Source: CAXXOK01 sp963664595
Lineage (GTDB): Bacteria > Bacillota > Clostridia > Christensenellales > Aristaeellaceae
Reading direction: 5' to 3'
Assembly (NCBI GenBank): GCA_963664595.2
Contig: CAXXOK010000011.1
Coordinates: forward strand, 1 to 64,000
DNA length: 64,000 nucleotides
Shown here piece by piece: positions 1 through 8,868 of the stretch. Position 1 is the stretch's first letter; the number at the start of each line of letters is the position of its first letter. A program made the translations under genes and the position numbers. The notes under the pieces were generated by a model. The model worked only from the letters and a program-made list of their open reading frames with translations. It had not been told where the DNA came from and made no database searches.

Positions 1-137
1 TAACCGGCGTAATCGCTCATGGGAATAATCGCCGCTGCCGTTTCATTCAGCGGTACCACCGGCAACGCCTTTACGTTCAGTGCCAGTAACAGCAACAGTG
101 GCAGACAGTGAACTGCCCGGAGCGGTAACCAGCTCAT
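1..137 (-). CDS. 5' end of an exported protein, possibly a 7TMR-DISMED2 sensor (partial)
   Basis: An open frame starts at the ATG at 135-137 on the minus strand and runs off the window after 45 codons. It begins MSWLPLRAVHCLP, then a run of leucines typical of a signal peptide, a likely cleavage after VKA, and then LPVVPLNETAAIIPMSDY. A segment of the type 'L-(N/D)-x-x-x-x-I-P-(L/M)-S-D-Y' right after the signal peptide is common at the start of 7TMR-DISMED2 extracellular sensor domains of gammaproteobacterial diguanylate cyclases. The identification rests on this short segment only. It belongs to the gammaproteobacterial part of the chimeric window. Confidence 0.45.
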   Translation of the reverse strand, partial: MSWLPLRAVHCLPLLLLLALNVKALPVVPLNETAAAIIPMSDYAG

Positions 138-410
138 GCGGGGCAGACTCCGCCCTTAGAGCCGGCACTGTCTTTACGGGTCGGCCCGCAGATCAGAATA
201 TTCAGCAAACAATCACCAGAATGGGAATAAAATAATGCCTGCCACCGTTGGCAGGCCTGACGGGCGGAAGTATAGGCAAGTCAGAAACGGATTGGACGTA
301 GCATTAAGTAAAAAGGATGGAAAAATCTGTTACAGATGATCTGCGACAACCCCGCCGCCGCTGCAGGGTTGTTTCAGGTTCAGACAGGACGCAGACGATC
401 CGCTCCCGGG

Positions 411-2066
411 TCAGGCCTGCTCCAGCAGGTAATTTTCGTACTCTGAACGCAGATTGACCTTCAGCAGCTTGCCGGTGGCCGTGTGTGGCAGCGAATCGAT
501 AAAGACCACGGCATCGGGCAGCCACCATTTGGCGACTTTGTCTGACAGGTAGTCCAGCACGTCCTGTTCCGTCAGCTGGCTGCCGTCCTTACGCACGCAC
601 AGCAGCAACGGCCGTTCTGCCCATTTTTCATGGCGCGCGGCAATCACGCAGCATTCCTTCAGGTGCGGATGCCCTACGGCGGCGTTTTCCAGATCAATGG
701 AGCTGATCCACTCACCACCGGATTTGATCACGTCCTTGGAACGGTCAACGATATGCAGGTAGTTATTGGCATCGATAGTGGCCACGTCACCGGTATCAAA
801 CCAGCCATCAATGAAGCTGCTGCGGTCATCATTTTTGTAATAGCCGTTGATAATCCACGGACCGCGCACCAGCAGACGACCGCGCGCCTCACCATCGCGC
901 GGTAATTCATGCCCCTCATCATCAATGATTTTCATCTCAATGCCGTACACCGGACGGCCCTGCTTGGCCTGCAGCTGGTAACGCTCTTCCAGCGGCAGGC
1001 TTTCCATATGGATATTGTGCGCATTGACGGTGCCGATCGGGCTCATTTCCGTCATGCCCCAGGCATGAATCAGGAAAGCATCGTGCTTTTCCTGGAAGTC
1101 GCGGATCATCGACAGTGGTGCTGCTGAGCCGCCGACAATCACATTCTGCACCGACTCCAGTTTTTTACCGATGCTGTCCATATGATTCAGCAGCATCAGC
1201 CACACGGTCGGGACGCCGAGCAGCAGATCGGGGTTTTCCGCCTCAATCAGTTCCCACAGTGATGCGCCATCCATACCCGGTCCGGGAAAGACCTGTTTGG
1301 CCCCGGTGATCGCCGCCGAATACGGCGTGCCCCAGGCATTGACGTGAAACATCGGCACCACCGGCAGGAAGCAGGAGGTGGACGCCAGCCCCAGCATCTC
1401 CTGACCGATGGAAGACATGGCATGAATCACGGTTGAACGGTGACTGTAGAGCACCCCTTTCGGATTGCCGGTGGTACCCGAGGTGTAACACATACTGGCA
1501 GCACAGCGCTCATCAAACTCCGGCCACACAAACTCATCCGGCTCCTGTGCCAGCAGAGTTTCATAACAATGCACATTGGGCAGCGACGTGTCCGGCATAT
1601 GCGCTTCATCACAGAGAATGACAAAACCTTCCACCTGCGGAATCTGCTCACGGATGCTTTCCAGCAGCGGTACAAACGTCAGATCCACAAAGATCCAGCG
1701 GTCTTCGGCGTGATTGATGATGTAAACCAGCTGGTCTGCGAACAGACGCGGGTTGATGGTATGCAGCACGGCACCATAGCCGGACACACCAAAATACAGT
1801 TCATAATGGCGGTAGCCGTTCCATGCCAGCGTGGCGATACGGTCGCCCTGCTCAATGCCGAAGCGGTGCAGCAGATTGGCAATACGCCGGGCACGGCCGG
1901 CCGCCTCTTTCATGGTGTAACGGTGGATATCACCTTCGCAGCGGCGGCTGACAATTTCAGTACCGGGATGGGTGGTTTCTGCATGCTCCAGCAGACCGGA
2001 GATAAGTAATGGACGGTCCATCATCTGGCCGAACATCGGCTGTCCTGACGACATCTCTGACGACAT
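411..2066 (-). CDS. Fatty-acyl-CoA / 3-methylmercaptopropionyl-CoA-type ligase (ANL superfamily)
   Basis: This adenylate-forming enzyme activates a carboxylic acid with ATP and transfers it to CoA. The P-loop-like motif YTSGTTGNPKGV, the A5 segment HAWGMTEMSPIGT, the DGWFDTGDVA motif, the hinge DRSKDVIKSGGEWIS and the catalytic lysine in TATGKLLK are all present. Length is about 551 residues, normal for the family. Acceptors in this subgroup (AlkK, DmdB) range from medium- and long-chain fatty acids to 3-methylthiopropionate; the sequence alone does not decide. The ATG at 2066 is preferred to the upstream one at 2099 because AGGAG lies six bases before it. It is gammaproteobacterial in character, unlike the genes after 2.8 kb. 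Confidence 0.85.
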   Translation of the reverse strand: MSSEMSSGQPMFGQMMDRPLLISGLLEHAETTHPGTEIVSRRCEGDIHRYTMKEAAGRARRIANLLHRFGIEQGDRIATLAWNGYRHYELYFGVSGYGAVLHTINPRLFADQLVYIINHAEDRWIFVDLTFVPLLESIREQIPQVEGFVILCDEAHMPDTSLPNVHCYETLLAQEPDEFVWPEFDERCAASMCYTSGTTGNPKGVLYSHRSTVIHAMSSIGQEMLGLASTSCFLPVVPMFHVNAWGTPYSAAITGAKQVFPGPGMDGASLWELIEAENPDLLLGVPTVWLMLLNHMDSIGKKLESVQNVIVGGSAAPLSMIRDFQEKHDAFLIHAWGMTEMSPIGTVNAHNIHMESLPLEERYQLQAKQGRPVYGIEMKIIDDEGHELPRDGEARGRLLVRGPWIINGYYKNDDRSSFIDGWFDTGDVATIDANNYLHIVDRSKDVIKSGGEWISSIDLENAAVGHPHLKECCVIAARHEKWAERPLLLCVRKDGSQLTEQDVLDYLSDKVAKWWLPDAVVFIDSLPHTATGKLLKVNLRSEYENYLLEQA

Positions 2067-2149
2067 AGTACGCTCCTGTTTTATTTTTGTTATCGACAAG
2101 CTGACGACACAGTAAGAGGGGCCGGCAATTATCTCAAGCCCCGGCTGTG

Positions 2150-2650
2150 TTACGAAATGTCAGGAGAGTAGCGGTAGACAAGCTGTTCGTTTTTCTTCGG
2201 TCCGTGAATATGCCATATCAGCTCAAAATCATTGGCATTTTCGATCATATTACCCGAGTACAGATCATCAATGCAGACGTGATCCTGAGCGCTGCGCCAT
2301 AAAGCATCCCCCGTAGGGATGAGTTCGAACAGAAACACCGGTTCCCCCCGTCGTCCGTGCGACAATGCCACCCCGCCGGGACTCTGCTGCCAGATAAAGC
2401 GGTTATGTATCTCCACCGTCTGCCCGTTGTGCAGGGTAAAACGGCCCTGTTCGATAAAATGCAGTTCCGTGGCCGACACCGGCTCCACCCTCACCTGACC
2501 CTGGCCACACCCCTGCCAGCCGGTGCGTGACCCGGGCCCCGGAGTAGCGGTGTACGAAAAAACAGCAGTTGTCTGCAGCCGCCGCCACAGTTGCTGGATT
2601 CGTTGCAGTGTTTGCTGCATGCTGCCGCCTGATTCTGTCGCTGTGACCAT
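2150..2650 (-). CDS. DUF6314 family protein
   Basis: A protein of up to 166 residues (156 from the internal ATG at 2620). It shows the DUF6314 pattern: a glycine-rich GTGWQGCGQGQ strand, LHFIEQGRFTL, an R-F-x-W strand, HVCIDDLYSG and a C-terminal WHIHGPKKNEQLVYRYS. The pattern predicts a small lipocalin-like beta-barrel of unknown function, often encoded beside other small metabolic genes in Proteobacteria. The start is ambiguous because neither ATG has a strong ribosome-binding site. It is divergent from the truncated EamA gene, whose ATG is only six bases away. Confidence 0.6.
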   Translation of the reverse strand: MVTATESGGSMQQTLQRIQQLWRRLQTTAVFSYTATPGPGSRTGWQGCGQGQVRVEPVSATELHFIEQGRFTLHNGQTVEIHNRFIWQQSPGGVALSHGRRGEPVFLFELIPTGDALWRSAQDHVCIDDLYSGNMIENANDFELIWHIHGPKKNEQLVYRYSPDIS

Positions 2651-2655
2651 TGCTT

Positions 2656-2770
2656 ATGCCAATTCTCTGGGGTGTCACCCTGCTGTGGGCGTTTTCATTC
2701 AGCCTGATCGGTGTCTATCTGGCCGGTCAGGTGGACAGCTATTTTGCCGTATTTACCCGCATTGTGCTTG
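2656..2770 (+). CDS. EamA/DMT-family transporter, 5' fragment cut by the chimeric junction
   Basis: Starting at ATG 2656 the frame reads MPILWGVTLLWAFSFSLIGV, then YLAGQVDSYFAVFTRIVLAS. This is the typical first transmembrane helix and R-(I/F)-x-(L/I)-A segment of an EamA drug/metabolite transporter. The expected continuation (hydrophobic helix 2 and nine more helices) is absent: after about 38 codons the sequence becomes the end of an unrelated Bacillota gene on the other strand. This is the last recognisable gammaproteobacterial gene in the window. Confidence 0.55.
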
Positions 2771-2788
2771 CGTCACTACCGCAAACAG
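2762..2788. other. Chimeric junction between two unrelated genomes
   Basis: Left of this point lie a truncated EamA gene and other gammaproteobacterial genes. Right of it lies the truncated 3' end of a Bacillota membrane-protein gene. Neither gene continues across. No insertion-sequence end, tRNA or integrase lies at the join, so an assembly or library chimera is more likely than natural transfer. Confidence 0.7.
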
Positions 2789-3391
2789 CGGGGAGCGGAA
2801 ATCATTTTCCAGCGCGCTGAGCGAAAGATAGGCGTTTTCGTGCACAATCGCACCCGAGTCCGCGGTATAAATCAAATCGCGGGTCACCGTAGGGCTGGCA
2901 AACGCGTCGGTGGACAGATACACCGCGATAACCGCCGCCATCACAGCGGTTGAAACCGCCAGCACGGCGTTTATTTCCCTGCCCGAAAAATCCTCAAGAA
3001 TCCCTTCTGTAACGGCATAGAGCCGTTCGTAGAACAGGCTGACCATCTGGTACACAAACAGCAGTCCTACTACCGCAAACCCGATGGCCGTCATGTTTGA
3101 AAGCTGTCCCATCTCCACCGCAAGCAGGCTCTGCAGCCGCTGAAACACCGTGATGGACCGCAGCCAGGCCGCAAAATTTTCAATCGGCCACAGGCTGATG
3201 CCCATCGCCGTCAGCGCGCAAAACGCCTTTCCAGCCCAGTGCATGCTGCGCCGCCCCGCCCATTCCGGCCGTTTGACGGCAAACCAGAGTAAGAACGGAA
3301 CGGACGCCACAATCCCCACCGCAAACAGCTTGGTGGTGATTTGCAGGCAAAAAAACGCAATGGCCGACAGGACCAGCAGGATTCGCTTCAT
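2776..3391 (-). CDS. Integral membrane protein of unknown function, 3' end lost at the junction
   Basis: The reading frame starts at ATG 3391 with a CACTCCTTT (AAAGGAGTG) ribosome-binding site just upstream. It encodes a polytopic membrane protein: helices near residues 1-30, 42-62, 88-115 and 135-160, then an extracytoplasmic stretch with YLSTDAFASPTVTRDL. The frame formally stays open to 2753, but the last few residues are probably from the foreign DNA at the join. I do not recognise a family. It is divergent from the FAD oxidoreductase gene. Confidence 0.6.
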
Positions 3392-3506
3392 GCGGTCACA
3401 CTCCTTTAGCCGGGATTGCCTCATTATACCATATCCAGCGCCGCGGCGTGTTGTTTTCCGGCAGGGGCTGTGATAGGATAGCCGGTACAGGGAGGTGAGG
3501 CAAGCC

Positions 3507-5108
3507 ATGCTCAGGCTGCACCAGATCAGGCTTCCGCTTGCTTACGCGGCGCAAGACGGCTATTCCTTGCGCGCGCTGGCAGCAGCGCGTCTGCAAATAC
3601 CCGAAACGGAGATTCTCCGGGCACGGGTAGCCCGCCGCAGCGTGGACGCACGCGACCGGGGCGACGTGCATTTTACCCTGTCGGTGGATGTGACGCTATC
3701 CTCCCCCAAGGCGGAAAAAACGCTGATCCGGCGTTTCAAGCCCAATCAAGCCGTGCTGATGGAGGAAATCGTCGAGCACGATGTGTTTTCCCTGCCCGTG
3801 GCTCCGTATACCGACGGCCGTCCCCGGCCTGTGGTGGTCGGCGCTGGCCCGGCGGGGCTTTTCTGCGCGCTGGGGCTGGCGGTGCGCGGGGCAAAACCGG
3901 TGCTGCTGGAGCGCGGCAAACCCGTGGACCGGCGGGCGGACGATATCGAAGCTTTTATGCATGGCGGCACGCTGAACGAGGAAAGCAACGTGCTGTTCGG
4001 CGAGGGTGGCGCGGGCACGTTCAGCGACGGCAAGCTGACCTGCGGCCTGAACGATCCGGCCATCCGCACGGTGCTGCGCACGCTGGTTGCCTGCGGCGCG
4101 CCGGAGGATATCCTGACCGACGCCCGGCCCCACATCGGCACTGATCTGCTGCGCGGAGTGCTCAAAGCCCTGCGCGGCAAGCTGCTTTCGATGGGCGCAA
4201 CGATACGGTTTGAACAGAGAGTAACGGGCCTGACCCTTGAAAACGGACAGGTAACCGCCGTGCGGGTGGATACTGAGCGTATCCAGACCGACGCCGTATA
4301 CCTTGCCACGGGCCACAGCGCGCGGGATGTGTACGCCTGGCTGGACGCCCTGGGCGTGCCCATGGCGGCCAAGCCCTTCGCTGTGGGCGTGCGCATTGAG
4401 CACCCGCAGGCGATGATTGACCAAGCGCAGTACGGCGGCTTTGCCGGGCATCCCGCGCTGCCGCCCGCCGACTACAAGCTGAACGCCAAAACCCCGGACG
4501 GCCGCGGCGTGTACACCTTTTGCATGTGCCCCGGCGGCGAGGTGATGAACGCCTCCAGCGAGGCGGGCCGCTTGAATATCAACGGCATGAGCCGCCACGC
4601 AAGAAACGGCGTCAACGCCAACGCCGCGCTGCTGGTAGGCGTGAAGCCGGAGGATTTCGGCACGCCGCTGCAGGGCCTTGCGCTGCAGCGGCAGATTGAG
4701 GAAGCGGCGTACGCAATCGGCGGTTATCACGCGCCCTGCCAGCGCGTGGAGGATTTTCTGCAAAACAGGCCCTCTCGCGGGTTTGGCGCGGTGCAGCCCA
4801 GCTACCGCCCGGGCGTTGTGGCCGGGGATATCACGCGGATTTTTCCGCCGTTTGTTACCGATAACCTGCGCCATGCCCTGCCGCTGCTGGGCCGCAGCCT
4901 GCATGGCTTTGATCTGCCCGACGCGCTGCTTTCGGCCCCTGAAACCCGTTCCTCCTCGCCCGTGCGCATTCTGCGTAACGAGCGGCGGGAAAGCCCTGTT
5001 CGCGGCCTGTATCCGCTGGGCGAGGGCGCGGGCTACGCGGGCGGCATAATTTCCTCGGCGGTAGACGGCCTGAAGGCCGCGCTGGAAGAAGGGAGTCCAA
5101 ACCGATGA
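3507..5108 (+). CDS. NAD(P)/FAD-dependent oxidoreductase (uncharacterised FAD-dependent dehydrogenase family)
   Basis: The 533-residue product has an N-terminal domain of about 90 residues, then a Rossmann FAD-binding motif VVVGAGPAGLFCALGLA near residue 110 with a downstream ERG, a GGAGTFSDGKLTCG segment, and ends in PLGEGAGYAGGIISSAVDGLKAA. This architecture is that of the conserved family often annotated as 'FAD-dependent protein' or COG2509; its substrate is not known. ATG 3507 is chosen because GGAGGTG lies nine bases upstream; an earlier GTG overlaps that site. The stop overlaps the next start (ATGA), so it is translationally coupled to the HAD gene. Confidence 0.85.
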   Translation: MLRLHQIRLPLAYAAQDGYSLRALAAARLQIPETEILRARVARRSVDARDRGDVHFTLSVDVTLSSPKAEKTLIRRFKPNQAVLMEEIVEHDVFSLPVAPYTDGRPRPVVVGAGPAGLFCALGLAVRGAKPVLLERGKPVDRRADDIEAFMHGGTLNEESNVLFGEGGAGTFSDGKLTCGLNDPAIRTVLRTLVACGAPEDILTDARPHIGTDLLRGVLKALRGKLLSMGATIRFEQRVTGLTLENGQVTAVRVDTERIQTDAVYLATGHSARDVYAWLDALGVPMAAKPFAVGVRIEHPQAMIDQAQYGGFAGHPALPPADYKLNAKTPDGRGVYTFCMCPGGEVMNASSEAGRLNINGMSRHARNGVNANAALLVGVKPEDFGTPLQGLALQRQIEEAAYAIGGYHAPCQRVEDFLQNRPSRGFGAVQPSYRPGVVAGDITRIFPPFVTDNLRHALPLLGRSLHGFDLPDALLSAPETRSSSPVRILRNERRESPVRGLYPLGEGAGYAGGIISSAVDGLKAALEEGSPNR

Positions 5109-5770
5109 TCCACGCGGTACTCTTTGATATGGACGGCGTTATTTTCAACACCGAGCGCCTGTATGCCAGGGCGCTGCCCGAAATCTCCCGCAAGCTTGGC
5201 TACGATATGGATATGGCCTTTTTCCTCCGCACGCTGGGGATTTCCTCCCACGAGTGCCGCAGGCTGTACACGGAGGTTTACGGCGAACACTATCCCTACG
5301 ATCAGGCGGTGGTCATGCTGCGGGATTATATACTGAACTATAACCGCACCCGCGCCGTACCGCTGATGGAGGGCGTGCCGGACTGCCTGGAGGCGCTCAA
5401 AGCGCGGGGGCTGTCCATTGTGCTGGCCACCAGCTCCCCGCGCAGGGTTGTGGATGAGCTGTTCCATTCCCTGCCGCGGCTGGACGAGCTCTTTAACGGC
5501 AAGATATGCGGCGACGAAGTAACCACCGGCAAGCCCGCGCCCGAAATTTACCACAAGGCGGCGGCGCTCGCCGGATATCCGTCCGCCCAGTGCCTCGGCG
5601 TGGAAGATTCCGCAAGCGGCCTGCAGGCCATCCGCGCCTCCGGAGCCTACGTGGTGATGGTGCCCGATCTGCTGCCCTTCTCCCCCGCACTTGAGCCCTA
5701 CACCGATCAGGTGCTGGAAAGCCTGCACGGGCTGCCCGCGCTGATCGACCGGCTGAACGGCGGGCAATAG
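5105..5770 (+). CDS. HAD-superfamily phosphatase, beta-phosphoglucomutase-like
   Basis: A 221-residue protein with HAD motif I LFDMDGVIFNT (nucleophile Asp and acid/base Asp), motif II LATSSPRR, a lysine in TTGKPAPEIY and motif IV LGVEDSASGLQA. A helical cap domain sits between motifs I and II, as in subfamily IA enzymes such as PgmB, YcjU and phosphoglycolate phosphatase. The substrate is probably a small sugar phosphate but cannot be fixed from sequence. It overlaps the upstream oxidoreductase by four bases, and the pair is closed by a hairpin at 5797-5829. Confidence 0.85.
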   Translation: MIHAVLFDMDGVIFNTERLYARALPEISRKLGYDMDMAFFLRTLGISSHECRRLYTEVYGEHYPYDQAVVMLRDYILNYNRTRAVPLMEGVPDCLEALKARGLSIVLATSSPRRVVDELFHSLPRLDELFNGKICGDEVTTGKPAPEIYHKAAALAGYPSAQCLGVEDSASGLQAIRASGAYVVMVPDLLPFSPALEPYTDQVLESLHGLPALIDRLNGGQ

Positions 5771-5796
5771 GCCGGAACATAAAATGCAAACAATGC

Positions 5797-5829
5797 AAAT
5801 GCGCGAGCCGTTTTAAGGCCCGCGCATTT
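5797..5829. terminator. Bidirectional terminator-like hairpin
   Basis: Arms AAATGCGCG (5797-5805) and CGCGCATTT (5821-5829) are perfect complements around a 15-base loop. The site lies between two convergent genes and has A/T-rich ends on both sides, fitting termination in both directions. Confidence 0.6.
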
Positions 5830-5858
5830 GATTGATTCGCATTGTCAAACCGGGATCA

Positions 5859-6401
5859 TCAGTCATCCAGCAATTCCTTCACCGTCAGGCTGCGGATATG
5901 CCACTGGTCGTTTTCCTTGACCAGCGTGGCCGTATAGCGCGCGGATTGCCAGCGCGGCGGGCTCTCGTAATTGCCTTCGCCGTACAGGCTGATGGCCGTC
6001 TCCTCATAGGTGCGGTTAATGCGCCCGTCAATGCGTGGGATGCGCTCGATAAACTCCGCCTTGGCTGTGGCATCCCACGGCCAGCACCACATCCAGGTCA
6101 GCTGCAGCCGGTGGTCGATGCCGCGGACGGTGTAAATGGCGTACGGACTTTCCCCGTTTTCCGCCTGAAGCAGGTTTTCATCCCGCTGTAAATAAGTCGT
6201 CTGGAAATACTTGGTCAGGTCGGACGGATCCTCATCCATCATGATCACCTGCGCGCGCATGGCCATCCCATCCTTCAGAATGATGGAGATGTTGGTGGCG
6301 TTCATGGCATAGTAAAACGTAACCACCGCAAACCCCAACAGCACAATCAGGATGAACAGGCGGCTGGCGATATACCATACAAAGCGGCGCAGCTTATCCA
6401 T
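5859..6401 (-). CDS. Small membrane-anchored protein of unknown function
   Basis: From ATG 6401 the 180-residue product has one N-terminal transmembrane segment (YIASRLFILIVLLGFAVVTF) followed by an extracytoplasmic domain rich in charged and aromatic residues. The C-terminal part (SARYTATLVKENDQWHIRSL) looks like the last strands of an NTF2/SnoaL-like or Cys-rich anchor domain, but this is only a resemblance. It overlaps the end of apgM by eight bases and is probably co-transcribed with it. No known family is recognised. Confidence 0.6.
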   Translation of the reverse strand: MDKLRRFVWYIASRLFILIVLLGFAVVTFYYAMNATNISIILKDGMAMRAQVIMMDEDPSDLTKYFQTTYLQRDENLLQAENGESPYAIYTVRGIDHRLQLTWMWCWPWDATAKAEFIERIPRIDGRINRTYEETAISLYGEGNYESPPRWQSARYTATLVKENDQWHIRSLTVKELLDD

Positions 6402-7647
6402 GTATAAACAGCCTTTCCAAAAGCTTCGGGCCATCCTCCAGCAGCGGCTGGTTCACGGCCTCTTTTTCGCAGTATTTGCGGGGCGGCGCGGGGGTTTTGC
6501 GGCTGTCGAAAATCGCGTAGGGCACGGGCGTTCCGTCGTGGGTGCGGGTGGTTAACAGTGTGGGATGGTCGCACATCAGCAGTACGCGGAAGTCCTCCCC
6601 GCGCTTGGCCATTTCGGTCAAAATCGGCTGCATCACCAGATCGTTGACCCGCTGGATGGCCGTCATCTTTTTATCCAGGTCGCCCGCGTGCGCCATTTCG
6701 TCCGGGGCCTCGATGTGCACGGCGGCAAAGTCGTCGCCCTTGTCCAGCGCTTCCAGCGCGGCATCCACCTTGCCCTGATAGTTGGTGTCCAGATCGCCGT
6801 TGGCGCCGTCTACATGCGGGGTTTTCAGCCCCGCCAGCGAGGCGATACCCCATACCAGCGGCACGGCGCTGACCACGGTGCCCCGCAGATGGTATTTTTC
6901 CTCGAAGTTGTCCAGTTCCATCGCCGTTGCCGCGCCCCACGGCCAGATCATGTTGGCGGGCAGCAGGCCCTTCGCCATGCGCGCCTGGTTTACGGGGTGG
7001 TTTTTCAACACCTTATAGCTGGTTTCCATCAGCTCGCGCAGCGCCACGGCGAGCGCCGCGGCCCGCGGATCGGCCGTCAGGGTGTGGGGCAGGTAGGCTT
7101 CGATCTCCTGGTCCAGTATATTGTGCGGCTCCATCAGCTTCACCGCGGACAGATCCGTTACCTCGGTTTGCATCACGCCGATGTGGCGGAAGGTGTCGGT
7201 GGGATAAACCGCCAGCTTATCCTGCTTCATCCGGCTGAAAAACGGGGATGACGCGGCCATCAGATCCTGCATCAGCCGCTCCGCCTCCCGGCCGTGTATG
7301 CCGCCGCCGTTGTGACTGCGGATGATCCGCCTGCCGTCCTTCTCCTCCACGGCGCACAGGTTCAGCCGCAGGCTGATGCCGCCCTTGGGTACGGCAATGC
7401 CCATACCCGCCGCCTCCAGCGCGCTGCGGCCGGTATAACAGGTTCTGGGATCGTTTCCGAAAATGGACAGGATGGCCGTATCGCTGCCTGGCGCCATGCC
7501 CACGGGCACGGTGCGCACCCGGCCGTATTCGCAGCCTGCGGCCCGGTCAAAGGCGTTCAGTGTCAAGGTTTCCAACGGGGTCTTTCCATCCAGCTGCTCA
7601 AGCGCGGCATCCGCCATTCCGTCTCCGATCACCAAAACATACTTCAT
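6394..7647 (-). CDS. apgM: Cofactor-independent phosphoglycerate mutase, archaeal-type (apgM)
   Basis: A 417-residue alkaline-phosphatase-superfamily enzyme that interconverts 3- and 2-phosphoglycerate without 2,3-bisphosphoglycerate. The first metal-binding Asp is in MKYVLVIGDGMAD, the nucleophile segment is in GMAPGSDTAILSIFGNDP, and metal-binding Asp/His residues occur in VHIEAPDEMAHAGD, LLMCDHPTLLTTRTHDGTP. This is the homoserine-kinase-like ApgM subgroup, common in Clostridia. Start 7647 follows AAGGGAGATTGCAGC. A TTGAAA-N17-TATACT promoter lies at 7678-7706, and the downstream membrane-protein gene overlaps its stop. Confidence 0.92.
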   Translation of the reverse strand: MKYVLVIGDGMADAALEQLDGKTPLETLTLNAFDRAAGCEYGRVRTVPVGMAPGSDTAILSIFGNDPRTCYTGRSALEAAGMGIAVPKGGISLRLNLCAVEEKDGRRIIRSHNGGGIHGREAERLMQDLMAASSPFFSRMKQDKLAVYPTDTFRHIGVMQTEVTDLSAVKLMEPHNILDQEIEAYLPHTLTADPRAAALAVALRELMETSYKVLKNHPVNQARMAKGLLPANMIWPWGAATAMELDNFEEKYHLRGTVVSAVPLVWGIASLAGLKTPHVDGANGDLDTNYQGKVDAALEALDKGDDFAAVHIEAPDEMAHAGDLDKKMTAIQRVNDLVMQPILTEMAKRGEDFRVLLMCDHPTLLTTRTHDGTPVPYAIFDSRKTPAPPRKYCEKEAVNQPLLEDGPKLLERLFIHG

Positions 7648-7677
7648 GCTGCAATCTCCCTTGCGATTCTTGGTACC

Positions 7678-7706
7678 AGTATAGCGCGGAAGGCCTCTCA
7701 TTTCAA
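7678..7706 (-). promoter_or_regulatory. Sigma-A promoter of apgM
   Basis: On the minus strand, -35 TTGAAA (7701-7706) and -10 TATACT (7678-7683) are separated by exactly 17 bases. The start codon lies about 30 bases downstream. Confidence 0.7.
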
Positions 7707-7793
7707 GCCGGAGGGCGTCTCTGGAAACTTCGCCGGTTTTAGTGTATACTAGGCTCGTATTGCAGCATTTGCTGAAAAAAAGGAGCGCGTGTA

Positions 7794-8867
7794 ATGAAGC
7801 GCATAGTGTTGACAGGCGGAGGAACCGCCGGGCACGTTACGCCGCATTTGAGCTTGATCCCCCGTTTGCAGAAGGCGGGATACGAGATTCACTATATCGG
7901 CCGGAAACCAGGCATTGAGTACGACATCATCAGCGCGATTGACGGGATTGTCTACCACCCCATCAACGGCGGCAAGTTGCGGCGCTATTTCAGCTGGGAA
8001 AACTTTACGGATCTGTTCCGCGTGGCGCACGGCACCCTTCAGTCCGTCCTGCTGATGCGCAGGCTGCGGCCCGACGTATGCTTTTCCAAGGGCGGGTTTG
8101 TGAGCATCCCCGTGGTGATGGCCGCGCGTTTTACCCATGTGCCCACCGTTTGCCACGAGAGCGATCTCACCCCGGGGCTGGCCAACCGCATCAGCGTGAA
8201 GTTTGCCCAGTGCGTGGCCACCACGTTCCCCGAGTGCGCCGCATGTCTCGGTGAAAAGGGCGTGATGACGGGCACGCCGCTGCGCGATGAGCTGTTTGCG
8301 GGCGACCGCGAGCGGGGCCTTGCGCTGGGCGGTTTTGACGGCGGCAAGCCCGTGCTGCTGGTTACCGGCGGCAGCCAGGGCGCGCAATCCGTGAACGAAT
8401 GCCTGTATGAGTGCCTCCCGCGGCTTTTGCCGCATATGGATATTTTACATTTGTGCGGCGCGGGCCACCTGAACGAAAGCCTGAACCATGTGCCGGGCTA
8501 CCGGCAAATTGAGTTTCTGCGGGATGAAATGCCCGACGCCTTTGCCGCCGCCGATCTGGTATTAAGCCGCGCGGGCTCCAACACGCTGAGCGAGCTGCTG
8601 GCGCTGCGCAAGCCCATGCTGCTGATCCCCTATCCGCTGTCGGCCAGCCGGGGCGACCAGATTAAAAACGCGGAAAGCTTTCAAAAGCAGGGGTATGCCT
8701 ATGTGCTCAGGCAGGAGGACCTCACCCCGGACGCCTTGGTGGACGCGCTGATGACGCTGCTCGCAAACCGTGAAGAGTTACACACCGCCATGGAAGCATG
8801 CCCCGTTTGCAATGGAACAGAAACGGTGCTGCAGTTGATAGAGAACGTGCAAACAAGGAGAGATTAA
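7794..8867 (+). CDS. murG: UDP-GlcNAc:lipid I GlcNAc transferase MurG
   Basis: MurG adds N-acetylglucosamine to lipid I to give lipid II on the cytoplasmic membrane face. The 357-residue product starts with the diagnostic glycine loop (VLTGGGTAGHVTPH), has the second glycine-rich loop LVTGGSQGAQSVNE and the donor-binding region SRAGSNTLSELLALRKPMLLIPYP. Length matches the family. AAGGAG precedes ATG 7794. glmM begins one base after the stop, so the pair links UDP-GlcNAc supply to its use in peptidoglycan. Confidence 0.95.
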   Translation: MKRIVLTGGGTAGHVTPHLSLIPRLQKAGYEIHYIGRKPGIEYDIISAIDGIVYHPINGGKLRRYFSWENFTDLFRVAHGTLQSVLLMRRLRPDVCFSKGGFVSIPVVMAARFTHVPTVCHESDLTPGLANRISVKFAQCVATTFPECAACLGEKGVMTGTPLRDELFAGDRERGLALGGFDGGKPVLLVTGGSQGAQSVNECLYECLPRLLPHMDILHLCGAGHLNESLNHVPGYRQIEFLRDEMPDAFAAADLVLSRAGSNTLSELLALRKPMLLIPYPLSASRGDQIKNAESFQKQGYAYVLRQEDLTPDALVDALMTLLANREELHTAMEACPVCNGTETVLQLIENVQTRRD

Positions 8868-8868
8868 G

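Noticed and set aside
3696..4904. Long minus-strand open frame opposite the FAD oxidoreductase
   Set aside because: It is the antisense shadow of a well-supported gene: high His/Gln/Arg/Ala content, no domain, no ribosome-binding site.
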